Assembly (NCBI GenBank): GCA_047975545.1
Contig: JBKEDS010000009.1
Coordinates: 1-52,137 of the forward strand
Source: JBKEDS01 sp047975545
Lineage (GTDB): Bacteria; Bacteroidota; Bacteroidia; Flavobacteriales; Flavobacteriaceae
Direction of reading: 5' to 3'
DNA length: 52,137 nt
Shown: in pieces, positions 17,236 to 24,750 of the stretch
How the letters are laid out: each line of letters opens with the position of its first letter
Numbering within the stretch: the stretch's first letter is position 1
Program-made: the position numbers and the translations under genes
The notes under the pieces: generated by a model
What the model saw: only the letters and a program-made list of their open reading frames with translations
Told to the model about the DNA's origin: nothing
Databases searched by the model: none

Positions 17236-17412
17236 ATGAGTAAATTTAAAGTAGAAGAATTATCATCTTTTTGGTCGACTGAATCTTTAAGAAAAAATGT
17301 TGAAAAAAGATTAAAAGAACTTGAATCTGAAGGCTGGGAGATTGTATCCGTTTCATTCGGAATAAATGTATGGTGGGTGGTAAGTGCTTTCATAACCGTA
17401 AAATGTAAATAG
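17236..17412 (+). CDS. Small DUF4177-like protein
   Basis: A 58-residue open frame starting MSKFKVEELSSFW and containing LRKNVEKRLKELESEGWEIVSVSF followed by a hydrophobic stretch (GINVWWVVSAFITV). The pattern of an amphipathic helix, then G-W-E-I-V-S-V, resembles the small DUF4177-type proteins, whose function is unknown. It begins 22 bp after lutC in the same direction, so it may be the last gene of that transcript. The resemblance is by eye, and the frame could be fortuitous, but its composition is protein-like. Confidence 0.5.
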   Translation: MSKFKVEELSSFWSTESLRKNVEKRLKELESEGWEIVSVSFGINVWWVVSAFITVKCK

Positions 17413-17648
17413 TAAGGTCAAAATAAAATTATTGTTAAGTTTTTCAATTAAGTAAGCTAAAATAGGTTAGTGCTTGGGCTGAATTTATAAAACTGAATTG
17501 TTGAAAATGTGGGGTTGAAAAGCATTACAAATAAAACCTTCAAAATAGTAAAGAAAGAGAAAAATAAAGTTAATAAACACCAATGAAGTAGAAGTAAGGA
17601 GGGGAAACCTACAATTTTCAAATTAAACATATAAAACCAAAATAAATT

Positions 17649-18491
17649 ATGTCAACTACTTATCAATCGCGTTACGCATCAAGTCCGCAAGGCGTAAAAA
17701 GCTATGATACAACACAATTGCGAAACGAATTTTTAATTGAAAACCTGTTCCAGGCCGATAAGGTAAACTTGGTATATTCACATTACGACCGTTTTATTTC
17801 GGGTGGTGTGCAACCGATTACCCAAACCCTGCAGTTGGAAACTATCGACCCGCTTAAAGCCCCGTATTTTTTGGAACGCCGCGAGCTGGGTATCATTAAC
17901 GTAGGCAATACCGGAACCGTTACGGTCGATGGTACCCCATACGAACTTAACCACAAAGAGGCACTTTACGTAGGGCAAGGCAATAAAAAAGTAGAATTTT
18001 CCAGCAAATCGGGCAGTAACCCCGCCATGTTTTACTTAAACTCAACCCCGGCACACAAAGCCTATCCCGTAAAAAAAATAGGAACGGACGATGTTGAGGT
18101 TATCCAATTGGGCTCGCCCGAAACAGCCAATGCCCGAACGTTAAGAAAATATATAGTAAGCAGCGTGGTAGACGTGTGCCAGTTGCAAATGGGCATGACC
18201 TCCATAAAAGTAGGCAGCAGTTGGAACACCATGCCGGCGCACGTACACGACCGCCGAATGGAAGTGTACTTTTATTTTGAAGTGCCCGAAGGCCAATCCG
18301 TTTGCCATTTTATGGGGCAACCGCAGGAAACCCGCCATATTTGGATGCAAAACAACCAAGCCGTTATTTCGCCACCGTGGTCCATCCATTCCGGTTCCGG
18401 CACCAGCAATTACAGCTTTATTTGGGGTATGGCAGGCGAAAACTTGGATTATGGCGATATGGACGTTTGCGCCATCCCGGATTTAAAATAA
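17649..18491 (+). CDS. kduI: 5-keto-4-deoxyuronate isomerase KduI
   Basis: A 280-residue cupin-fold isomerase that turns 5-keto-4-deoxyuronate (4-deoxy-L-threo-5-hexosulose uronate) into 3-deoxy-D-glycero-2,5-hexodiulosonate, in the breakdown of unsaturated uronides released by polysaccharide lyases. The zinc ligands of the family are present: H198 and H200 in MPAHVHDRR, E205, and H247 in PPWSIHSG. Length matches E. coli KduI almost exactly. A 236-bp gap upstream separates it from the small gene before it, so it may have its own promoter, although I see no clear TAnnTTTG there. The partner KduD is not obvious nearby. Confidence 0.95.
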   Translation: MSTTYQSRYASSPQGVKSYDTTQLRNEFLIENLFQADKVNLVYSHYDRFISGGVQPITQTLQLETIDPLKAPYFLERRELGIINVGNTGTVTVDGTPYELNHKEALYVGQGNKKVEFSSKSGSNPAMFYLNSTPAHKAYPVKKIGTDDVEVIQLGSPETANARTLRKYIVSSVVDVCQLQMGMTSIKVGSSWNTMPAHVHDRRMEVYFYFEVPEGQSVCHFMGQPQETRHIWMQNNQAVISPPWSIHSGSGTSNYSFIWGMAGENLDYGDMDVCAIPDLK

Positions 18492-18516
18492 AAATTTTCA
18501 AGACATTTTATAAACG

Positions 18517-18542
18517 AAAACCCTTGTATTTACAAGGGTTTT
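18517..18542. terminator. Bidirectional intrinsic terminator between kduI and tatC
   Basis: A perfect 12-bp inverted repeat, AAAACCCTTGTA / TACAAGGGTTTT, with flanking A and T runs on both sides. It lies between the convergent kduI (plus) and tatC (minus) genes and can serve both. Confidence 0.85.
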
Positions 18543-18589
18543 ATTATGTATACTATTATGGGAAATTCATAACAGGCAGAAAAATAATA

Positions 18590-19429
18590 TTAAGCCCGTT
18601 TCTTTGTTAATTCCTTAGCTGCGCTCCGTTTTTGGTTTCTTACCACGACTTTAGAAATGTAAATACTAACCTGGTACAAAATTAAAATAGGAATGGCCAC
18701 GATAACCTGGCTGGCAATGTCCGGTGGTGTTATTATAGCCGAAAGGATTAATACGATTACCAAGGCATATTTTCGGTATTTTTTTAAAAACTCGGGCGTA
18801 ACCAAACCAACTTTTGTTAAAAAATAAATGATTATCGGAAGTTCGAAAATCAAGCCCGAAGCAATAACCGACGATCTTACCAAGGCAATAAACGATGCTA
18901 TGTCAATTTGGTTATCAACCTTGGCAGAAATACTGTAATTGGCCAAAAAGTTAATCGATAGCGGTGTGATAATATAATAACCAAAAAGCGCCCCCAAGAA
19001 AAATAACAGCGAACAAATAATAATAAAACCACGGGAGTGCTTGCGCTCGTTTTCGTGCAGTCCGGGACTTATAAAACTCCATAATTGGTATATAATGTAC
19101 GGAAAGGCAATAATAAACCCGGCTAAAATAGCCGTCCATATATCGGCCGAAAACTGTCCGGCCATGGTTCGGTTTTGAAGGATTAAGGGCATTTTGTCGT
19201 TACAAAACGAGGTTTCCACATTAAGCCAACGCCCTGTTTCGCACAAAAACTGATAGGTTGGAAAACTCATTTCCATTGGGGCAAAAATTATAGTATCGAA
19301 AACAAAACGGCTAAACACATAAGCCAAGGCAGCCACAACCATAACGGCTACGCAAATCCGTATTAAGTGCCAGCGCAAATCCTCAAGATGGTCCAAAAAC
19401 GACATCTCGTTTATGTTTTTCCTTGCCAT
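18590..19429 (-). CDS. tatC: Sec-independent protein translocase subunit TatC
   Basis: A 279-residue polytopic inner-membrane protein with six predicted membrane helices and the TatC N-terminal signature MSFLDHLEDLRWHLIR, which recognises the twin-arginine signal. Other conserved parts are FIAFPYIIYQLWSFISPGLHENER after the second helix and a basic C-terminal tail. A longer than usual periplasmic loop between helices 1 and 2 (about 50-95) includes two cysteines. The start ATG overlaps the stop of the upstream kpsF gene by one base (TAATG), which suggests translational coupling. Confidence 0.95.
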   Translation of the reverse strand: MARKNINEMSFLDHLEDLRWHLIRICVAVMVVAALAYVFSRFVFDTIIFAPMEMSFPTYQFLCETGRWLNVETSFCNDKMPLILQNRTMAGQFSADIWTAILAGFIIAFPYIIYQLWSFISPGLHENERKHSRGFIIICSLLFFLGALFGYYIITPLSINFLANYSISAKVDNQIDIASFIALVRSSVIASGLIFELPIIIYFLTKVGLVTPEFLKKYRKYALVIVLILSAIITPPDIASQVIVAIPILILYQVSIYISKVVVRNQKRSAAKELTKKRA

Positions 19430-20394
19430 TATATAATGCCTTCTTTAATTAAATCGTGCAGGTGTACTACGCCGGCGTATTTCCCGTTGTCCTCGACCAA
19501 AATTTGCGAAATTTCGTTGGCTTCCATAACCTCCATGGCATCTATGGCCATAGCCTTTATGTTTATGCGCTTGGGGTTGCTGCCCATAATGTCTTTTGCG
19601 CTTAGATTGGCAAAATTATCCACTTTGGTTAGCATTCTCCGTAAATCGCCATCGGTAATAATCCCTACTATTTTATGGTTTTCAACAACGGCGGTAACGC
19701 CCAGCATTTTCTTTGAAATTTCAATAATAACATCTTTTATGCTTGCGTTGGGGCCTACTTGCGGTTTTTGGTTGGCCAATGCAATATCCTCTACTCGCAA
19801 ATATAGTTTTTTGCCCAAGGCGCCTCCTGGGTGGAACTTGGCAAAATCGTCGCTGGTAAAGCCCCTTAAGTTTAGCAGGCAAACAGCAAGCGCATCGCCA
19901 ATAACCAATTGTGCCGTGGTGCTGGTAGTGGGTGCCAAGTTGTTTGGGCATACTTCTTTTTCAACATACGCATTTAAAATATGGTCGGCTTGCTGCCCCA
20001 AAAACGAAGCCTTGTTGCCCGTTATGGCTATTAATTTGTTTTTCGAGCGTTTAATAAGCGGGATAAGCACTTTTATTTCGGGCGTATTGCCGCTTTTGGA
20101 AATGCAAATTACCACGTCGTCCTTTAAAATAAGGCCTAAATCGCCATGAATGGCATCGGCGGCGTGCATAAAAATAGCAGGCGTTCCGGTGGAGTTTAAA
20201 GTGGCCACAGTTTTATTGGCTATTATGGCGCTTTTGCCAATTCCCGTAATAATAACACGCCCTTTGGAGTTGTATATAAGCATGGCCGCATCGGCAAAAT
20301 CGGCATCGACCAACTGCGATAGGTTTAAAATAGCCTTGCTCTCGGTTTCAATGGTTTCCTTGGCAATTTGTATAATAGAATCTTTGCTATTCAA
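19429..20394 (-). CDS. KpsF/GutQ-type D-arabinose-5-phosphate isomerase
   Basis: A 321-residue sugar-phosphate isomerase made of an N-terminal SIS domain (about 35-170, with GIGKSAIIANK and SKSGNTPEI phosphate-binding loops) and two C-terminal CBS domains (about 205-320). It converts D-ribulose-5-P to D-arabinose-5-P, precursor of KDO for lipopolysaccharide. The start is a TTG at 20394; an in-frame stop lies two codons upstream and no suitable ATG exists near the N-terminus. It is followed by tatC with a one-base overlap and is divergent from recQ; the recQ-kpsF-tatC grouping is familiar in Flavobacteriia. Confidence 0.88.
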   Translation of the reverse strand: MNSKDSIIQIAKETIETESKAILNLSQLVDADFADAAMLIYNSKGRVIITGIGKSAIIANKTVATLNSTGTPAIFMHAADAIHGDLGLILKDDVVICISKSGNTPEIKVLIPLIKRSKNKLIAITGNKASFLGQQADHILNAYVEKEVCPNNLAPTTSTTAQLVIGDALAVCLLNLRGFTSDDFAKFHPGGALGKKLYLRVEDIALANQKPQVGPNASIKDVIIEISKKMLGVTAVVENHKIVGIITDGDLRRMLTKVDNFANLSAKDIMGSNPKRINIKAMAIDAMEVMEANEISQILVEDNGKYAGVVHLHDLIKEGII

Positions 20395-20486
20395 AATTTA
20401 TGATTTTTTTTGGTTGATGCTTTTAAAGAAATTACTATCTTTAATCTTGGCAAAAAAATAAAATATCGTAATTTCGAGTTTCGTTG

Positions 20487-20494
20487 CAAAACTA
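20487..20494 (-). promoter_or_regulatory. Candidate -7 element TAGTTTTG for kpsF-tatC
   Basis: Minus-strand match to TAnnTTTG in the divergent kpsF/recQ gap. It would give a leader of roughly 85 bases before the TTG start of kpsF. No TTG at -33 was found, so this is a weak candidate. Confidence 0.3.
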
Positions 20495-20579
20495 ACGAAA
20501 ATTTTAAGAGCGTTCCCTTAATACATTATTAAAATAAAGTGTATTTTAAAAAGAAGTAAAACAAATTTTTTAATTGTTC

Positions 20580-22784
20580 ATGTTAATAGCAAAAGGAGAC
20601 TTGCAATCGGCCCTAAAAAAATATTTTGGATTTAGTAAATTCAAAGGGTTGCAAGAAGATGTAGTAGAAAGTATTTTATCAGGAAACCATACATTTGTAA
20701 TAATGCCCACGGGCGGCGGTAAATCGTTATGCTACCAATTGCCCGCCTTAATGCAGGAAGGTACTGCCATAGTGGTATCGCCCCTAATAGCCTTAATGAA
20801 AAACCAAGTGGATGCCATTCGGGGGCTTTCCAATGAGGAAGGTGTTGCCCATGTATTAAATTCTTCATTAAACAAAACCGAAATAAAACGCGTTAAGGAA
20901 GATATTACCAACGGCATTACCAAATTGTTGTACGTTGCGCCCGAATCGTTAACCAAGGAAGAAAACGTCGAGTTTTTACGCTCGGTAAAAATATCGTTTA
21001 TGGCCATAGACGAAGCCCACTGTATTAGCGAGTGGGGGCACGATTTTAGGCCCGAATACCGCAATTTGCGGCAAATAATAAAACGTATAGACGACAATAT
21101 TCCTATTATAGGCCTAACTGCTACGGCTACGCCAAAGGTACAGGAGGATATTATAAAAAACCTGGGCATTACCGGAGCCAAAACCTTTAAAGCCTCGTTT
21201 AACCGCCCTAATTTATATTACGAGGTACGTCCAAAAACCAAGCAGGTCGATGCCGATATTATCCGTTTTATAAAGCAAAACCAAGGCAAATCGGGTATTG
21301 TATACTGTTTAAGCCGAAAAAGGGTGGAAGAATTGGCGCAAGTGCTGCAAGTAAACGGCATTAAGGCCGTACCGTACCATGCCGGGTTGGATGCCAAATC
21401 CCGTTCCAACTACCAGGACCAATTTTTAATGGAGGATGTCGATGTGGTCGTGGCCACCATAGCTTTTGGTATGGGTATAGATAAGCCCGATGTACGCTTT
21501 GTAATCCACCACGATATTCCTAAAAGCATAGAAAGTTATTACCAAGAAACAGGCCGTGCGGGCCGCGATGGGGGCGAAGGGCATTGCTTGGCGTTTTATT
21601 CGTATAAGGATATTGAAAAATTGGAAAAATTCATGTCCGGAAAACCCGTTGCCGAACAAGAAATCGGTCATGCTTTGTTGCAGGAAGTCGTGGCATTTGC
21701 CGAAACTTCCATATCCAGGCGTAAATTTATTTTGCATTATTTTGGTGAAGAGTTTGACAACGAAACAGGCGAGGGCGGCGATATGGACGACAACGTAAGG
21801 CACCCCAAAAAGAAGCACGAAGCCAAGGACGATGTAAAACTAATTTTGGACGTGGTACAAAAAACCAACGAAAAATATAAGGCCAAAGATTTGGTTCAAG
21901 TTATCACGGGGCGGGAAAATGCTTTAATCCATTCGCATAAAACCAACGAACAGGCCTTTTTTGGAAAAGGCGAGGCCAAGGACAAAAAACATTGGATGGC
22001 CCTTTTGCGCCAAATGCTCGTTGCCGGACTGTTACGAAAAGATATTGAAAGCTATGGCGTTATAAAACTAACCGATGCGGGCAATCAATTTATTAAAAAA
22101 CCCGAATCGTTTTTAATGACCGAAGACCACGTTTTTGAAGGCGAAAACGACGACAGTAATATTATTACGGCCGCTAAAGCAAGCGCAACGGTAGCCGACG
22201 AGGTTTTAATGAAAATGCTAAAGGACCTACGCAAAAAAAATGCGGCAAAATTGGGCGTGCCACCGTTTGTGGTGTTCCAGGACCCATCGTTGGAGGACAT
22301 GGCCCTTAAATACCCCATTACCATGACCGAGCTGGCCAACGTTCATGGCGTGGGCGAGGGCAAGGCCAAAAAATATGGCACTGATTTTATCGCTCTTATA
22401 ACCAAATATGTAGACGAAAACGATATTATCCGCCCCGACGATTTGGTAGTAAAATCCACGGGAAGCAACTCGGCAAACAAACTGTATATCATCCAAAACA
22501 TAGATAGAAAGTTGCCATTGGACGATATTGCCGCTGCCAAGGGCATGGAAATGGAAGATTTTATAAAGGAAATGGAAGCCATAGTATATTCCGGCACCAA
22601 GCTAAACATCAATTATTGGATAGACGAAATTTTAGATGAAGACCAACAAGAGGAAATACACGAGTATTTCATGGAATCCTTAACCGATAACATAGCCACG
22701 GCAATTGAAGAGTTCGATGGCGATTACGAAGAAGAAGAACTTCGCCTATACCGCATAAAATTTATTAGCGAGGTGGCTAATTAA
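20580..22784 (+). CDS. recQ: ATP-dependent DNA helicase RecQ
   Basis: A 734-residue superfamily 2 helicase. Walker A MPTGGGKS is at 42-49, the DEAH box at 144-147 within the RecQ-specific IDEAHCISEWGHDFRPEY, and QETGRAGRDG at 322-331. A winged-helix RQC region and an HRDC-type C-terminal domain follow. The ATG at 20580 is preferred to a TTG two codons earlier. The region that normally holds the four zinc-binding cysteines (about 375-405) has SISRRKFILHYFGEEF followed by an acidic stretch and no cysteine at all. The enzyme works in recombination and replication repair. It is divergent from kpsF. Confidence 0.93.
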   Translation: MLIAKGDLQSALKKYFGFSKFKGLQEDVVESILSGNHTFVIMPTGGGKSLCYQLPALMQEGTAIVVSPLIALMKNQVDAIRGLSNEEGVAHVLNSSLNKTEIKRVKEDITNGITKLLYVAPESLTKEENVEFLRSVKISFMAIDEAHCISEWGHDFRPEYRNLRQIIKRIDDNIPIIGLTATATPKVQEDIIKNLGITGAKTFKASFNRPNLYYEVRPKTKQVDADIIRFIKQNQGKSGIVYCLSRKRVEELAQVLQVNGIKAVPYHAGLDAKSRSNYQDQFLMEDVDVVVATIAFGMGIDKPDVRFVIHHDIPKSIESYYQETGRAGRDGGEGHCLAFYSYKDIEKLEKFMSGKPVAEQEIGHALLQEVVAFAETSISRRKFILHYFGEEFDNETGEGGDMDDNVRHPKKKHEAKDDVKLILDVVQKTNEKYKAKDLVQVITGRENALIHSHKTNEQAFFGKGEAKDKKHWMALLRQMLVAGLLRKDIESYGVIKLTDAGNQFIKKPESFLMTEDHVFEGENDDSNIITAAKASATVADEVLMKMLKDLRKKNAAKLGVPPFVVFQDPSLEDMALKYPITMTELANVHGVGEGKAKKYGTDFIALITKYVDENDIIRPDDLVVKSTGSNSANKLYIIQNIDRKLPLDDIAAAKGMEMEDFIKEMEAIVYSGTKLNINYWIDEILDEDQQEEIHEYFMESLTDNIATAIEEFDGDYEEEELRLYRIKFISEVAN

Positions 22785-22823
22785 AAACAGTTTAAGTTTT
22801 AATCGTTGTTTTGTTAAGAAAAA

Positions 22824-22940
22824 AAGCTGTCTAAAAAGTAGTTTTGTTGTCAATTTCGAGCATTTAATACTAAGAAGGGCAAACATGGTTTGCGGTAAAT
22901 ATCAAGAAATCTCATTTAGTTAATTTTTGGACAGTCTTTT
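22824..22940. repeat. MITE-like element with imperfect terminal inverted repeats
   Basis: AAGCTGTCTAAAAAGTA at 22824-22840 is matched in inverse orientation by TAATTTTTGGACAGTCTT at 22921-22938 with a few differences. Inside are TTGTCAATTTCGAGC and AAGAAATCTCATTTAG, which recall the GTCATTTCGAGC...GAGAAATCTC repeats common between Bacteroidota genes. No open frame is present. It lies in the 257-bp gap between recQ and the immunophilin gene. Confidence 0.5.
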
Positions 22941-23011
22941 CTTTTTAATATTTTGTATTGTCCATATTCCAAGTTCTAAAAAGGTATAGTCTATTTTCCG
23001 TTATTGTTTTC

Positions 23012-23019
23012 TATCTTTG
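23012..23019 (+). promoter_or_regulatory. Candidate -7 element TATCTTTG for the immunophilin gene
   Basis: Exact match to TAnnTTTG. The predicted start near 23026 falls inside the upstream in-frame extension of the open frame, which supports the ATG at 23042 as the real start. Confidence 0.6.
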
Positions 23020-23041
23020 CGCTTCATTTAAAAACAAGAAC

Positions 23042-23974
23042 ATGCAAGACGGATTATACGCAAAATTCAACACAACAAAAGGTGAAATTTTAGTAGCTTT
23101 GGAGTACAAAAAAACCCCGGGAACGGTGGGCAATTTTGTAGCCTTGGCCGAAGGAAACTTAGAAAACAAAGTAAAACCACAAGGTGCACCTTATTATAAC
23201 GGATTAAAATTTCACAGGGTTATCCCCGATTTTATGATTCAAGGTGGATGCCCTTCGGGAACCGGAACCGGAAACCCGGGCTACCAGTTCGACGACGAGT
23301 TCCATTCCGATTTAAAGCACGACGGCCCGGGCGTTTTATCCATGGCCAATGCCGGCCCTGGTACCAATGGCAGCCAGTTTTTTATAACCCACGTAGCCAC
23401 ACCTTGGTTGGATAATAACCATACGGTTTTTGGTAAAGTTGTAAGCGGACAAGATGTTGTAGATGCCATTGCCCAAGGCGATGTTATAAGCGAAGTAGAA
23501 ATTGTTCGGGTAGGCAAAGAAGCCGAAGCCTATAACGCCGTTGAAGCTTTTAGGACTTTTGAAGGCTCGCGCGAAAAACGACTGGCCGAAGAAAAAAAGA
23601 CCGCCGAAGCCGAATTGGACAAATTGGCCGCCGGTTTCGAGCAAACAGGAAGTGGCCTGCGTTATAAAATTATCCAGAAAGGAAATGGTGCAAAAGCCGA
23701 AAAAGGCAAGCAAGTATCGGTGCATTATAAGGGGCAGTTGGCCGACGGTACGGTTTTCGATTCGTCGTACAAACGCAATCAGCCCATCGATTTTCCCGTT
23801 GGCGTGGGCCAGGTAATTGCCGGGTGGGACGAAGGCATACAATTATTAAACGTAGGCGATAAAGCACGCTTTGTTATCCCAAGCCATTTAGGGTACGGTA
23901 GCAGGGGAGCCGGTGGTGTAATACCCCCAAATGCCACATTGATTTTTGATGTGGAATTAATGGACGTAAAATAG
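23042..23974 (+). CDS. Dual-family immunophilin: cyclophilin domain fused to FKBP domain
   Basis: A 310-residue peptidyl-prolyl isomerase with a cyclophilin-type N-terminal half (about 5-165; FHRVIPDFMIQGG and TNGSQFFI active-site blocks) and an FKBP-type C-terminal half (about 200-310; VSVHYKGQLADGTVFDSS, IPSHLGYG, PPNATLIFDVEL). A short charged helix links them. The open frame extends upstream from a TTG, but a promoter -7 element lies inside that extension, so the ATG at 23042 is chosen; this leaves no signal peptide and suggests a cytoplasmic protein. Fusions in this order are known from flavobacteria. It is followed by an intrinsic terminator, so it appears to be a single-gene unit. Confidence 0.88.
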   Translation: MQDGLYAKFNTTKGEILVALEYKKTPGTVGNFVALAEGNLENKVKPQGAPYYNGLKFHRVIPDFMIQGGCPSGTGTGNPGYQFDDEFHSDLKHDGPGVLSMANAGPGTNGSQFFITHVATPWLDNNHTVFGKVVSGQDVVDAIAQGDVISEVEIVRVGKEAEAYNAVEAFRTFEGSREKRLAEEKKTAEAELDKLAAGFEQTGSGLRYKIIQKGNGAKAEKGKQVSVHYKGQLADGTVFDSSYKRNQPIDFPVGVGQVIAGWDEGIQLLNVGDKARFVIPSHLGYGSRGAGGVIPPNATLIFDVELMDVK

Positions 23975-24013
23975 TTGTTGTTGCTTGATGATTATTCTTC
24001 AGTAAAAACAAAG

Positions 24014-24050
24014 AAGCATCCTTTAATACAGGGTGCTTTTTTTGTTTTTT
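24014..24050 (+). terminator. Intrinsic terminator after the immunophilin gene
   Basis: AAGCATCC (24014-24021) pairs with GGGTGCTT (24031-24038) with one G-U pair, followed by a long T tract (TTTTTTTG and more T). It is 39 bp after the immunophilin stop codon. Confidence 0.85.
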
Positions 24051-24179
24051 AGCCAATTGGGAAAAGTGATGAGTTCAATTAATTGTTTTTCGTTATTTAA
24101 TCGCATAATTTATTTTTTTGTCGATTATTTTTTAGCAATCCAAACCGTAGTACTAATTTTACTCCCTAATTATCTTAAA

Positions 24180-24599
24180 ATGATAGGTGTAAGGGATTCA
24201 GTGTTTTATAAAGATGTGCAAAAGGAACTTAATTATCCTTTTGGAAATATTTACATTTTTAAAAACTTTGTGGTTTCCGAAATGAATGCGGGTATTACGT
24301 ATAGTTGGGATGTACAGGGTAAAATTATAGCAAACGACGTGTCCCTTTATTTGGGAACAATGGGCGATGACGTTATTTATATTTCCAATAGAATTAATTC
24401 CTACGCAGTAGTTCCTACCGATTGGTTCAAGTTTTTTAAAAATTATAAGTTAAAAAACTATGTTATTGTATCCGACAATAAAATTGGAGCATTGAATTCT
24501 GCCATAGAAAATTTGTTTTTCAACAATAAAATAAAGCGGTTTAATTCTTTGTACGAAGCAGTTAACTGGGTTACGACTGATTTAATAAATGTTAAATAG
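24180..24599 (+). CDS. Small hypothetical protein, possible STAS/SEC14-like fold
   Basis: A 139-residue frame from the ATG at 24180. It has no confident family call. The alternation of strands and helices (NIYIFKNFVVSEM, DDVIYISNRINSYAVVPTDWFKFF, NYVIVSDNKIGALNSAIENLFF, FNSLYEAVNWV) resembles small single-domain STAS/SpoIIAA-like proteins common in Flavobacteriia; this is impression, not proof. A longer version from an ATG at 24069 would add a hydrophobic N-terminal segment, and an even longer frame begins inside the terminator stem and is not credible. Genes on both sides are unrelated. Confidence 0.5.
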   Translation: MIGVRDSVFYKDVQKELNYPFGNIYIFKNFVVSEMNAGITYSWDVQGKIIANDVSLYLGTMGDDVIYISNRINSYAVVPTDWFKFFKNYKLKNYVIVSDNKIGALNSAIENLFFNNKIKRFNSLYEAVNWVTTDLINVK

Positions 24600-24750
24600 T
24601 CAATTATTTTCGGTGCTTTGCATTTAATACAGGTATTACGGTTTCTTGATAATCCCAAAAATTAGTTTAAACAATTCAATTTTAGGCACTTTGCTTTATC
24701 TTGTAAAAAAAATCTCTCCTGTGTATATTGCAAAAATAGAAGGATAGTTC

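Noticed and set aside
22958..23041. N-terminal extension of the immunophilin with a possible signal peptide
   Set aside because: It starts at TTG and contains an exact TAnnTTTG promoter element; transcription would begin inside it.
24033..24179. Longer start of the small protein after the immunophilin gene
   Set aside because: The first codons overlap the terminator stem of the preceding gene; the ATG at 24069 remains possible but is less likely than 24180.
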